Assembly (NCBI GenBank): GCA_015063455.1
Contig: SVUC01000006.1
Coordinates: forward strand, 1-38,686
Length of the DNA stretch: 38,686 bases
Direction: 5' to 3'
Origin: Oscillospiraceae bacterium
Lineage (GTDB): Bacteria; Bacillota; Clostridia; Oscillospirales; CAG-272
Shown: positions 1 through 8,479 of the stretch, in pieces
Layout of the letters: each line of letters starts with the position of its first letter
Position numbering within the stretch: the stretch's first letter is position 1
Program-made: the position numbers and the translations under genes
Notes under the pieces: model-generated
Databases searched by the model: none
Told to the model about the DNA's origin: nothing
The model's input: only the letters and a program-made list of their open reading frames with translations

Positions 1-126
<126 letters not shown>

Positions 127-127
127 T

Positions 128-158
128 GAGGATAACATTTCGTTATCCTCTTTTTCTT
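128..158 (+). terminator. Intrinsic terminator after the 5S rRNA
   Basis: Perfect 9-bp stem GAGGATAAC-atttc-GTTATCCTC followed by tttttctttt. Confidence 0.9.
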
Positions 159-160
159 TT

Positions 161-267
161 CTCTGACGCTATGAAGATACTTGGCTGACGACTTTCGCGA
201 TACGATCGCTGAAAAATAGGTATTCGCCAACACCTGAGGATAACATCTCGTTATCCTCTTTTCTTTT
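161..267 (+). repeat. 5S-derived tandem unit 1, with its own terminator hairpin (236-258)
   Basis: 'gaagatacttggctg' and 'aaaataggtattcgccaacacc' match the 5S 3' half. The middle is replaced by 'acgactttcgcgatacgatcgctg'. Ends in GAGGATAAC-atctc-GTTATCCTC-tttt. Confidence 0.9.
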
Positions 268-375
268 CTCTGACGCTATGAAGATACTTGGCTGACGACT
301 TTCGCGATACGATCGCTGAAAAATAGGTATTCGTCAACACCTGAGGATAACATTATGTTATCCTCTTTTTCTTTT
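268..375 (+). repeat. 5S-derived tandem unit 2, with its own terminator hairpin (343-365)
   Basis: Near-identical to unit 1. Differences are gcc to gtc, terminator loop attat, and one extra T in the T-tract. Confidence 0.9.
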
Positions 376-481
376 CTCTGACGCTATGAAGATACTTGGC
401 TGACGACTTTCGCGATACGATCGCTGGAAAATAGGTATTCGCCAACACCTGAGGATAACATCTCGTTATCCTCTTTTCTTT
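376..481 (+). repeat. 5S-derived tandem unit 3, with its own terminator hairpin (451-473)
   Basis: Near-identical to units 1 and 2; one A to G change in 'cgctggaaaata'. Confidence 0.9.
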
Positions 482-517
482 ACTTTATTACATTTTCATA
501 TAAAAGACATTTGCTTA

Positions 518-546
518 TTGATATATTAACAGAAATATGTTATCAT
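518..546 (+). promoter_or_regulatory. Putative sigma-A promoter for the heparinase-like gene
   Basis: TTGATA - 17 nt - TATCAT upstream of the CDS at 599; gtggagg RBS just before the ATG. Confidence 0.6.
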
Positions 547-598
547 ATACGAAAATACTTAAAAAATGATGTGATTTGTCTCTGTGGAGGAATGAGTT

Positions 599-2590
599 AT
601 GGGTAGACAGGAACAACTTTTTAGAATTGCTCATGCTGTAACAGATGATGATGCTGTTTCAGTTAAATATACAGAGTACCTTGAGATGCTTTTTGATGCT
701 GTTGATCCTAAGCGAGTTAGTGGTGATTTTCTAAATGCTATTGCTGCCGATGATTACAGTACGGCGGTACTTTTGCTTGCAGCTTACTATAGAGGAAAGC
801 CTGATATCAAGATTCCGTCTATTTCATCGCTCGGTACGTATAATGTTGAGACGGCAGATTTAACTGCACGAGGCATTATGAAAGTTGTAAATGTTGAGTG
901 GTCTTTTCCAGACGGGGAAGTTGACTTTCTATTCGATCCTACGGAAATTAAAGGACCGAGAAATAATGAATGGGTTTGGCAATTTAACCGTAACTCGTAC
1001 TGGGTCAATATGGCTCGCACATACACTGCGACTGCGGACGAAAAATACGCAGTCGCATTTCAGAAACAACTTCTTAAATGGATAGCTCAAACATATATTC
1101 CTGAAAATTGGAATTCACGAGGTAGCACATGGCGAACAATTGAATGTGGTCTTCGCCTTTCAAATTATTGGAGTGTAGCATTTGACGCATTCAAAAAATC
1201 GAATTCTGTGCACGATGTCACTCTTCTATTGATGGTTGCATCAATGTACCATCAGTCAAAACATCTTATCTCTCATCCGACAAAAGGTAATTGGCTGATG
1301 ATGGAAATGAACGGCGTTTTTACATTCTCTGTTATTTTCAACGAAATGATTTATGCGGAATCTAATCGCAGACTTGCCGCAGAGTATCTCCTGAAGGCGC
1401 TAAAACAGCAAACTCTCCCTGACGGAATGCACAATGAACTTACTCCCGACTATCAGAGAGTCGTTTTTGACTGCGCGTGTAACTTTTATGAAATTGCTGT
1501 TAATTACGGATTTGAAAGTGATATTTCTGGTCAATTCGTTGAGCTAATGCGAAAGACAGTCGATACTGCTATCATGCTTTCCACTCCTGCTTTCACCCAG
1601 CCGAGAACAAATGAAACATCTACAACAAAAACAACTTTGTTTACGGGACGAGCAGAAAAATTGCTTGGAAAACGACCTGAATATTCTTTTGTGAATACTA
1701 AGCGTCTTGAAGGAAATCCGCCTATGTGTGAGACTGCATCTGTTTTTCTTGAGTACGCCGGATTTGCTGTTATGCGTTCTGATTGGGGACCTGACGCTGC
1801 ATATATATGCTTTGACGTAGGACCGCTTGGAATGGCTCATATCCATCAAGATAAGCTCAATATTAATCTCTACAAGGGTGGCGAGGAGCTTATATATGAT
1901 GATGGAGGCGGAGAATACGAAATATCTCCTGCGCGGGTATACTCAAAGTCGGGATACAGTCACAATATACTTCTCGTTGACGGAATTGCACAGCGTAGAG
2001 AAGTTCCACTTCAATCCGACGAGCCTATTGATGCAGACTGGATCACAAATTCGGAGTTTGACTACGCCTCCGCAGTATATGATGAGACATACGGTGAAGA
2101 GTTTAGCAGACCTGCGGTATGGAAAAGGGAGATCAGATTCTGCAAACCCGATTTTTTCTGCGTTGCAGACACAATAAGCTCGTCTGACGGTAAAGCTCAT
2201 GATTACGAGATACTTTTCCACCTTGATACAACGAAAGTGAATTTGCTGTCCGACTTCCAAAACGGCGTTATTTCAGATTACGGAAGAAAGTACGATGTGG
2301 CTATTATACCGCTTGATGACGACAGTGCAGATGTGGAGCTGAAAACAGTATCTGCAGTTACCGAGCCACAGTTCCAAGGATGGTTTAACGGACGTAATGA
2401 TACAAGGCTTCATGAGGCGATAACAGTCTCCAGGGAAGTAAAGAACGCGAAGAATTACCGTTTTGTCACCATTCTTTTCCCGATCACATCAAACGGTGAA
2501 CTGCCTGTGATTAAAAAAGAGGACAATAATGTCACGGTTTTCTTTAACTGCAAGGAACACACCATCGACCTCGATAAACTTAATAAGTAA
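599..2590 (+). CDS. Heparinase II/III-like family protein (putative polysaccharide lyase)
   Basis: 663-aa ORF with RBS. Segments such as 'AHIHQDKLNINLYKGGEELIYDDGGGEY' and 'YSHNILLVDG' resemble heparinase II/III-like proteins. No obvious signal peptide. Confidence 0.8.
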   Translation: MGRQEQLFRIAHAVTDDDAVSVKYTEYLEMLFDAVDPKRVSGDFLNAIAADDYSTAVLLLAAYYRGKPDIKIPSISSLGTYNVETADLTARGIMKVVNVEWSFPDGEVDFLFDPTEIKGPRNNEWVWQFNRNSYWVNMARTYTATADEKYAVAFQKQLLKWIAQTYIPENWNSRGSTWRTIECGLRLSNYWSVAFDAFKKSNSVHDVTLLLMVASMYHQSKHLISHPTKGNWLMMEMNGVFTFSVIFNEMIYAESNRRLAAEYLLKALKQQTLPDGMHNELTPDYQRVVFDCACNFYEIAVNYGFESDISGQFVELMRKTVDTAIMLSTPAFTQPRTNETSTTKTTLFTGRAEKLLGKRPEYSFVNTKRLEGNPPMCETASVFLEYAGFAVMRSDWGPDAAYICFDVGPLGMAHIHQDKLNINLYKGGEELIYDDGGGEYEISPARVYSKSGYSHNILLVDGIAQRREVPLQSDEPIDADWITNSEFDYASAVYDETYGEEFSRPAVWKREIRFCKPDFFCVADTISSSDGKAHDYEILFHLDTTKVNLLSDFQNGVISDYGRKYDVAIIPLDDDSADVELKTVSAVTEPQFQGWFNGRNDTRLHEAITVSREVKNAKNYRFVTILFPITSNGELPVIKKEDNNVTVFFNCKEHTIDLDKLNK

Positions 2591-2608
2591 AAATCACATT
2601 ATAAAATA

Positions 2609-2637
2609 AAAAGGCAGAAAACATTTTCTGCCTTTTA
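2609..2637 (+). terminator. Intrinsic terminator, possibly bidirectional
   Basis: aaAAAGGCAGAAAA-cat-TTTTCTGCCTTTT between convergent genes. Confidence 0.85.
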
Positions 2638-2660
2638 TTGTTGTAATAAATTACAATTAT

Positions 2661-2945
2661 TTATTGTTTGTTCTCAGCCAATACTTGATACCACTTTTCA
2701 AAACGCTTCTGATTGAAAATAATAAACTTATACGCCTCACCGTTTGTCATATGGAATGTTGCTACCGGAAACAGAATCCATTTCCACGAGATTTCTTTGA
2801 TTTCACTCAAAGGCAGTATTAGTTTTTTGTACTTTTTGTCAACCGTGAGTTTTTGACAAACATACATAACTGCCTCTGAATCAAGATAAAGCCCTCCACC
2901 GATTATTCCTTTATGAATCAAGCTGCACATAAACGCTTTTCGCAT
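2661..2945 (-). CDS. Small hypothetical protein, possibly PH/GRAM-like
   Basis: 94-aa ORF with a beta-rich pattern and the C-terminal phrase 'FIIFNQKRFEKWYQVL'. Confidence 0.55.
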   Translation of the reverse strand: MRKAFMCSLIHKGIIGGGLYLDSEAVMYVCQKLTVDKKYKKLILPLSEIKEISWKWILFPVATFHMTNGEAYKFIIFNQKRFEKWYQVLAENKQ

Positions 2946-2966
2946 CGTATATATCCCGTCAAATTA

Positions 2967-3875
2967 TCAAATATCGAGTTTAAGTGTTCTGATAGCATTT
3001 TCTCTCGCTATCTTTGCGTAATTTTCTTCCGAAATCATTCCACTGTCGGTCATTTCATTTAAAAAATCCCGAACCTCAAACATAAATCTTGACGTACGAT
3101 TGCATATGTCGCATCCGTACATTATTCTGTCTGAAAATTCCTCGAAGAATCTCGCTGTATACTCAGGATCACGACGGATCGCACTTCTTCCGCTTCCCGC
3201 AGAAATATCGCAGTACAGATTGCCATATTCTCTCATAAGCTTCGCTACGCGTCCCTCGCGGACTTTTCCTTTGAGATACTCTCCTCTGTTCTCATCTGTG
3301 ACGTCGTCGCCTATCTCTGCCCAGAACGGCTGAGAATGTCCGATAAAAATGAGATCCTTGTGTTTTTTCAGCATTTTCTCGAGACGTGGAAGGTTTAGAT
3401 CATCCACAACGCCGTACCCGTCACAAATCACGGACGTAAAGTGAAGAAGCACAGGCATACCGACCTCTTCGCAATGTGAGAAATATTTGTCGAGGAGCGG
3501 ATCGTCAAAATACATATTCGGCGTGAACTCGCCAACTCCTTTTGCACCCATTGATTTGTGGTGTGAGAGAATGTCTGATAGATCTTTGCCTTGATACTCT
3601 TTTTCATATGTTCGCGGATCGACATAACAGAACCAAGCGAACTTATCGGGCGATTTGATCGACACGTCGCAGCAGTTTTCGTTGTTGAGCGGAGATTCAT
3701 CGAATTCGTGTGAGCACAGGGGAAGGTTTACTCCAAATTCTATGTCGAGCTCGTCGTACATTTTCAGAAGCTCATCTGTCGTGAGTACATTTAATCTTTG
3801 GAGGAATACAGGGGAGCAAATATCGTGGCTCAGCACAGTGTGGGCATGTATGTCGATCTTATTAACACGTTTCAT
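2967..3875 (-). CDS. Amidohydrolase-family metal-dependent hydrolase
   Basis: 302-aa ORF with N-terminal 'KIDIHAHTV', plus 'GVGEFTPNMYFDDPLLDKYFSHCEEVGMPVLLH' and 'LYCDISAGSG', typical of Amidohydro_2 TIM barrels. Confidence 0.8.
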   Translation of the reverse strand: MKRVNKIDIHAHTVLSHDICSPVFLQRLNVLTTDELLKMYDELDIEFGVNLPLCSHEFDESPLNNENCCDVSIKSPDKFAWFCYVDPRTYEKEYQGKDLSDILSHHKSMGAKGVGEFTPNMYFDDPLLDKYFSHCEEVGMPVLLHFTSVICDGYGVVDDLNLPRLEKMLKKHKDLIFIGHSQPFWAEIGDDVTDENRGEYLKGKVREGRVAKLMREYGNLYCDISAGSGRSAIRRDPEYTARFFEEFSDRIMYGCDICNRTSRFMFEVRDFLNEMTDSGMISEENYAKIARENAIRTLKLDI

Positions 3876-3992
3876 TTTCGTCTCCGGGGTGATTTTTGTT
3901 GATTTTATAATATGTGTTAATTATATCATCAAATACATTTGGAAACAATGATTTTTTTCTGAAAAATAATGAAATAATTTTGATAAAAAAGG

Positions 3993-4021
3993 TTGACAAA
4001 AAAACAAGTATGTGTTATAAT
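3993..4021 (+). promoter_or_regulatory. Consensus sigma-A promoter for the tRNA operon
   Basis: TTGACA - 17 nt - TATAAT with extended -10 (TGt). Confidence 0.92.
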
Positions 4022-4062
4022 ATTAAACGTCGACGGGATACCCCCCGAAGATAATTTCCAAT

Positions 4063-4135
4063 GGAAGCATAGCTCAGCTGGGAGAGCATCTGCCTTACAA
4101 GCAGAGGGTCATAGGTTCGAGCCCTATTGTTTCCA
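4063..4135 (+). tRNA. tRNA-Val(TAC)
   Basis: Cloverleaf GGAAGCA...TGTTTCC A; anticodon stem TCTGC/GCAGA with loop cttacaa. Confidence 0.95.
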
Positions 4136-4162
4136 TAGAGTCAAGCTTAGACTTGGCTCAAT

Positions 4163-4236
4163 GGCCCGGTAGTTCAGTTGGTTAGAACGCTAGCCTGTCA
4201 CGCTAGAGGTCAGGGGTTCGAGTCCCCTTCGGGTCG
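4163..4236 (+). tRNA. tRNA-Asp(GTC)
   Basis: Cloverleaf GGCCCGG...TCGGGTC G; anticodon loop ctgtcac. Confidence 0.95.
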
Positions 4237-4266
4237 TTTTTTGATTTTGAAAAAGATCAGAAAAAT

Positions 4267-4339
4267 GCCTCTGTAGCTCAGTTGGTAGAGCAGGGGATTG
4301 AAAATTCCCGTGTCGTTGGTTCGATTCCGACCGGAGGCA
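4267..4339 (+). tRNA. tRNA-Phe(GAA)
   Basis: Cloverleaf GCCTCTG...CGGAGGC A; anticodon loop ttgaaaa. Confidence 0.95.
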
Positions 4340-4344
4340 TGATG

Positions 4345-4385
4345 GGTATGATAGTCTGATTTTTGAATAATCGTCATCATGCCAC
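4345..4385 (+). repeat. Inter-tRNA structured repeat, copy 1
   Basis: 41 nt 'ggtatgatagtctgatttttgaataatcgtcatcatgccac'; 38/41 identical to copy 2. Confidence 0.9.
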
Positions 4386-4423
4386 GAGATTACTTCGTAA
4401 TCTCCAAGGTTAAACTTGGACCT

Positions 4424-4464
4424 GGTATGATAGTCTGGGTTTTGAGTAATCGTCATCATGCCAC
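4424..4464 (+). repeat. Inter-tRNA structured repeat, copy 2
   Basis: 41 nt 'ggtatgatagtctgggttttgagtaatcgtcatcatgccac'; GGTATGAT can pair with ATCATGCC. Confidence 0.9.
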
Positions 4465-4492
4465 AAAAACAAAAGAACGGTGAAAGCCGTAT

Positions 4493-4565
4493 GCGGATTT
4501 AGCTCATTTGGTAGAGCGCAACCTTGCCAAGGTTGAGGTGGCGGGTTCGAGCCCCGTAATCCGCT
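4493..4565 (+). tRNA. tRNA-Gly(GCC)
   Basis: Cloverleaf GCGGATT...AATCCGC T; anticodon loop ttgccaa. Confidence 0.95.
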
Positions 4566-4589
4566 TTTTTTGTTTTTAAAATTTTGCAG

Positions 4590-4611
4590 AACGCCGATGT
4601 GGCGTTTTTTG
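4590..4611 (+). terminator. Intrinsic terminator of the tRNA operon
   Basis: AACGCC-gatgt-GGCGTT followed by tttt. Confidence 0.75.
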
Positions 4612-4630
4612 ATTTTTCTGAACAAAAATC

Positions 4631-4678
4631 AAAAGCCGTATGCTTCCTGATATTTCGGGATGTCATACGGCATTTTTG
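4631..4678. terminator. Bidirectional terminator between the tRNA operon and pheA
   Basis: GCCGTATG...CATACGGC stem with A-rich and T-rich flanks. Confidence 0.75.
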
Positions 4679-4695
4679 TTTATTTCATTTTATAC

Positions 4696-5859
4696 TCATA
4701 TCATTTCACGATAGCTTCCGAGATATTTGAATTCTTCACAGCTGTCAGAGAGTGACTGCATAAGTGATGCAAATGATTCGGAATAGACCGAGGTATCAAA
4801 ATCCATAAAGAAGCGGAATTCGAAATCACTTCCTTCGATCGGGCGTGATATAAGCTCGGTTAGGTTTATTCCGAGTGCAAAGAAGCGGGAGAGTACCTTG
4901 TAGAGCGCTCCGGGAGAGTTGCTCGTAACAAGCATAAGAGATGTTTTATCAGCTCCGGGATAGATCTCAATGTTCTTGGAAACGCAAAGGAAACGGGTGT
5001 AATTGTTGTCTGAGTTCTGGATATTGCGCGCGAGACTCTCGAGATTGTAGAGACCTGCACAGGAACGTGAAGAAATTGCGGCAATGTCGTGTCTTCCCGA
5101 TTCGTGTACGAGGCGTGCTGCAACAGCTGTGTTCGCGGCGTATGTAACCTTTACTCCGGGTAGTTTTTCAATGAATTTGCTGCACTGATTGATCGCCTGC
5201 TCATGCGAGATGATCTCTTTGATATCCTCGAGCTTTGTGCCCGGGTTAGCAAGGAGTGAATGCTCGATCTTACAGCGTACTGAGCGCACAACATATACAT
5301 TGTACTTCTCGAGGAGCTTATATACGGCTGTCACACTGCCCGCAGTGCTGTTTTCGATCGGGAGAACGCCGTACTTCACATAACCGTTCTCAACGGCTCT
5401 GATGACGTCCTCGAACGTCTTGACGTATTCGATATCGGGGGACTTGAAAAGCTTTTCGGCTGCAGTCATAGAGTTGGCGCCCTCGGTACCCTGGCAGGCA
5501 ACGTGCGCTTTTTCGGGGAACAGACTCGGAGTGGATTCAATTGCAGAGGTGATCCTGTCATAAAGATCTGACTTCTGTCCGAGCAGCTTGTTCTGATAAT
5601 CTCTTGAGAGTTCAAAGAGGAGAGAATACATCTGACGGGTGTATCCTGACATTTCTTCTGCGGCAAGGGAGGACACCTTGTTCAGCTTGTCTCTTTCGCG
5701 TGCTGCGTCGAAAACAGGCATTCCGCTGTCTTTTTTGTATCCTGCGATCTTCGCAGCAATTTCCATACGCTTTCCAAGAAGCTCAACGAGCTGGTTGTCG
5801 ACTTCGTCGATCTCGTTGCGGTATGAAATAAGTCTTTCTTTGTCAATATATTCTGCCAT
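4696..5859 (-). CDS. pheA: Bifunctional chorismate mutase / prephenate dehydratase (P-protein)
   Basis: N-terminal chorismate mutase helix (RNEIDEVDNQLVELLGKRM), then prephenate dehydratase plus ACT domain (ESRPI-like 'ELISRPIEGSDFEFRFFMDF'). Start moved to MAEYIDKER (5859), which has an AAAGGA RBS; the track's 6009 start adds 50 unlikely residues. Confidence 0.92.
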   Translation of the reverse strand: MAEYIDKERLISYRNEIDEVDNQLVELLGKRMEIAAKIAGYKKDSGMPVFDAARERDKLNKVSSLAAEEMSGYTRQMYSLLFELSRDYQNKLLGQKSDLYDRITSAIESTPSLFPEKAHVACQGTEGANSMTAAEKLFKSPDIEYVKTFEDVIRAVENGYVKYGVLPIENSTAGSVTAVYKLLEKYNVYVVRSVRCKIEHSLLANPGTKLEDIKEIISHEQAINQCSKFIEKLPGVKVTYAANTAVAARLVHESGRHDIAAISSRSCAGLYNLESLARNIQNSDNNYTRFLCVSKNIEIYPGADKTSLMLVTSNSPGALYKVLSRFFALGINLTELISRPIEGSDFEFRFFMDFDTSVYSESFASLMQSLSDSCEEFKYLGSYREMI

Positions 5860-5893
5860 TTTTGTGTTCCTTTGATTATGAATGTAGAGAATT

Positions 5894-6871
5894 TTATTCA
5901 AATAAACCGATTGCAAGATCGTGCGGTGTAGTTCTGAAAAGGTTTGAGGATATAGAGTCAAACGCCGCTTCAACGGCTGAGGGGGTGTATTCGCATCCCA
6001 CCAGAACATTTACTATATCATCAGGCGAGAGATTTGCGAAAAAATCTCCCGAAACCGAAGCCGATTCGATTTTACCGCCGCGGACCGTAAAAGTGAAATC
6101 AAATTCACCGCCTGAGGTGTGAATGGTTTTTTCGATCTCAAATTTTGGGGATGCGGCGAAGACTATCTTTTCGTCATCGAATTTTTCATTTGATATCTGC
6201 CTTATTCTGATGTCGTCGTCACGGCTTATCTCGTAACTGTCCGAGCAGATCGTTTTTGCAATGTGCTCTTTCAGCTCATCCGGCGTCATCGGGAATTGCA
6301 GATGCTCGCTGAGATTTGTGACACGCTCTCTTACCGATTTGATCGCCTTGGATGTTATCTTATAATCTTTTGGGGTCGTTGATCGCACGATTTCTTCGAG
6401 ATCGGAATCAAGCAGAAGAGTACCGTGGTGCACCACAGCTCCGCCTGCACGGTATTGCGCGTTTCCGCTGATCTTTCTGCCGTCGATCATAATATCATTT
6501 CTTCCGCTGAGCTCAGCTTTTACCCCGAGAAGAGAGAGAGAGTCAATTATCGGACGGACAAATTTTTCAAAATTTATCTCCTGTTTTGTCTCTGGAGAGA
6601 TAAAAGTAAACATCAAATTTTTTTCATCCGAGTAGATAGTACCGCCGCCTGACAACCTGCGCGCAAGGGTAATTCCTTTTTCTCTGACGTGCGGAAGATT
6701 GACTTCTTCAAAAAGGTTCTGAAAACGACCGATTATTATTGTCGGAGTGGTTTTCCAGAGCATAAAAATGTCACTGTTTTCTGCACCGTCAATTTTTTTC
6801 TCGGCTGCAAAGTAGTATTCTGCTGCAAGATTATAGTAAATATCGGATGATTTTGTATCAATATAGATCAT
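5894..6871 (-). CDS. lplA: Lipoate-protein ligase A family
   Basis: 'FMLWKTTPTIIIGRFQNLFEEVN...GITLARRLSGGGTIYSDEKNLMFTFI' and 'DIMIDGRKISGNAQY'. Confidence 0.92.
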   Translation of the reverse strand: MIYIDTKSSDIYYNLAAEYYFAAEKKIDGAENSDIFMLWKTTPTIIIGRFQNLFEEVNLPHVREKGITLARRLSGGGTIYSDEKNLMFTFISPETKQEINFEKFVRPIIDSLSLLGVKAELSGRNDIMIDGRKISGNAQYRAGGAVVHHGTLLLDSDLEEIVRSTTPKDYKITSKAIKSVRERVTNLSEHLQFPMTPDELKEHIAKTICSDSYEISRDDDIRIRQISNEKFDDEKIVFAASPKFEIEKTIHTSGGEFDFTFTVRGGKIESASVSGDFFANLSPDDIVNVLVGCEYTPSAVEAAFDSISSNLFRTTPHDLAIGLFE

Positions 6872-7227
6872 GATTTTTTATTCAGTTCTCTGTGATAGAC
6901 GAAATACGATATTGCATAGACGATATATGCGGTGATGAATCCGACGGGAAGATTCAACAGGCTGTTTGTGTGGTCGATAAGCATTTGGATAAGAATAATT
7001 ATCCAAGGGATAACGCCAACGATAAGACCGCATGGCAGAGCTTTTTTGATACACAACAGAATACCGCTGGTGATAGATATAAGCACCCACAGCCACGCAT
7101 ACCACGGGGTATTCACTATCACGTGGACTATGTATGGTGAGCTGATTTGTGTATCTAGTGCGGCAAGAGCAAAAATGAGAAAAATAACAAATGCTGCCGG
7201 AATGAAGCCGATGGTTTTTCTTATCAT
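6868..7227 (-). CDS. Small integral membrane protein of unknown function
   Basis: Several hydrophobic segments. Start at MIRKTIGF favoured by a GGGAGG RBS. Confidence 0.65.
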   Translation of the reverse strand: MIRKTIGFIPAAFVIFLIFALAALDTQISSPYIVHVIVNTPWYAWLWVLISITSGILLCIKKALPCGLIVGVIPWIIILIQMLIDHTNSLLNLPVGFITAYIVYAISYFVYHRELNKKS

Positions 7228-7262
7228 TTGTGAACCTCCCATCAATACTGTAGATTGATTGA

Positions 7263-8405
7263 TCAGTCGGGACGTCTCTCGCCGAGAACTATGCGGTATT
7301 TCTGATAGAAGCTTTCGTAATAGCCGCCGTCGAGTGCATCGCGGATCTTCTGCATAAGATCATTGTAGAAATAGAGGTTGTGCAGAACTGCGAGACGCAT
7401 TCCGAGCGCTTCTTTTGCCTTGATGAGATGGCGGATATATGCGCGCGAATGATTACGGCACGCAGGACAGCCGCAGTTCTCGTCGATCGGACGCGGGTCG
7501 TTCATATATTTTTCGTTGAGGAGATTCATCTTACCGTGCCATGTGAAGAGGTTGCCGTGACGTGCGTTACGGGAAGGCATTACGCAGTCGAAGAAGTCAA
7601 CGCCTCTGTGAACTGCCTCTACGATGTTCTGAGGAGTTCCGACACCCATAAGGTATCTCGGCTTCTCAGTTGGCATATACGGCTCAACAGCCTCGATAAT
7701 GCGGTACATTTCTTCGGTTTCTTCACCGACAGCAAGACCGCCGATCGCATAACCGTCGGTGTCAAGCTCGCGGATCTGCTCCATATGACGAATTCTGAGA
7801 TCAGCATAAGTGCTTCCCTGGTTGATACCGAAGAGAAGCTGACCGGGATTTATCGTTTCTTCAAGCTGAGAGAGACGGTAGAGCTCTTCCTTGCATCTTC
7901 TGAGCCAACGGGTAGTACGGTCACAGGAATTTCTTGTGTAATTGTATTCGGCGGGATTCTCAATGCATTCATCAAACGCCATAGCGATCGTAGAGCCGAG
8001 ATTTGACTGAATACGCATACTTTCCTCAGGTCCCATGAAGATACGTTTGCCGTCAATGTGAGAAGCAAAATAAACGCCTTCTTCCTTGATCTTTCTTAAG
8101 CTTGCAAGGGAGAATACCTGGAATCCGCCGCTGTCTGTGAGAGTGGGACGATCCCAGCCTGTGAACTTCTGAAGTCCACCCTGATCGTGTACAAGTCTGT
8201 CGCCGGGGCGGATGTGAAGGTGATATGTGTTAGAAAGCATTACCTGACAGTTTACGTCCTTGAGGTCGTAAGCGGATACACCGCCCTTGATAGCGGCACA
8301 GGTAGCTACGTTCATAAATACGGGAGTTTCTATTACACCGTGAGGTGTGACGAGACGACCGCGTCTTGCGCGGCTGTGTTCATCTTTTGCGAGTATTGTA
8401 AACAT
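7263..8405 (-). CDS. tgt: Queuine tRNA-ribosyltransferase (tRNA-guanine transglycosylase)
   Basis: 'LSNTYHLHIRPGDRLV', 'TDSGGFQVFSL', 'DCVMPSRNARHGNLFT', and the C-x-C-x2-C...H zinc site. Confidence 0.97.
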   Translation of the reverse strand: MFTILAKDEHSRARRGRLVTPHGVIETPVFMNVATCAAIKGGVSAYDLKDVNCQVMLSNTYHLHIRPGDRLVHDQGGLQKFTGWDRPTLTDSGGFQVFSLASLRKIKEEGVYFASHIDGKRIFMGPEESMRIQSNLGSTIAMAFDECIENPAEYNYTRNSCDRTTRWLRRCKEELYRLSQLEETINPGQLLFGINQGSTYADLRIRHMEQIRELDTDGYAIGGLAVGEETEEMYRIIEAVEPYMPTEKPRYLMGVGTPQNIVEAVHRGVDFFDCVMPSRNARHGNLFTWHGKMNLLNEKYMNDPRPIDENCGCPACRNHSRAYIRHLIKAKEALGMRLAVLHNLYFYNDLMQKIRDALDGGYYESFYQKYRIVLGERRPD

Positions 8406-8479
8406 TTATTGTTCTCCTTGAATTAGGGTGGAATTGCTTGTTTTTGCAAATTGACGATCAATTCATGCATACTTAATTT

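Noticed and set aside
4190-4625. Minus-strand ORFs over the tRNA operon
   Set aside because: They translate tRNA genes and the structured spacer backwards, so they are spurious.
7380-8006. 208-aa + strand ORF
   Set aside because: Antisense to tgt; no family features.
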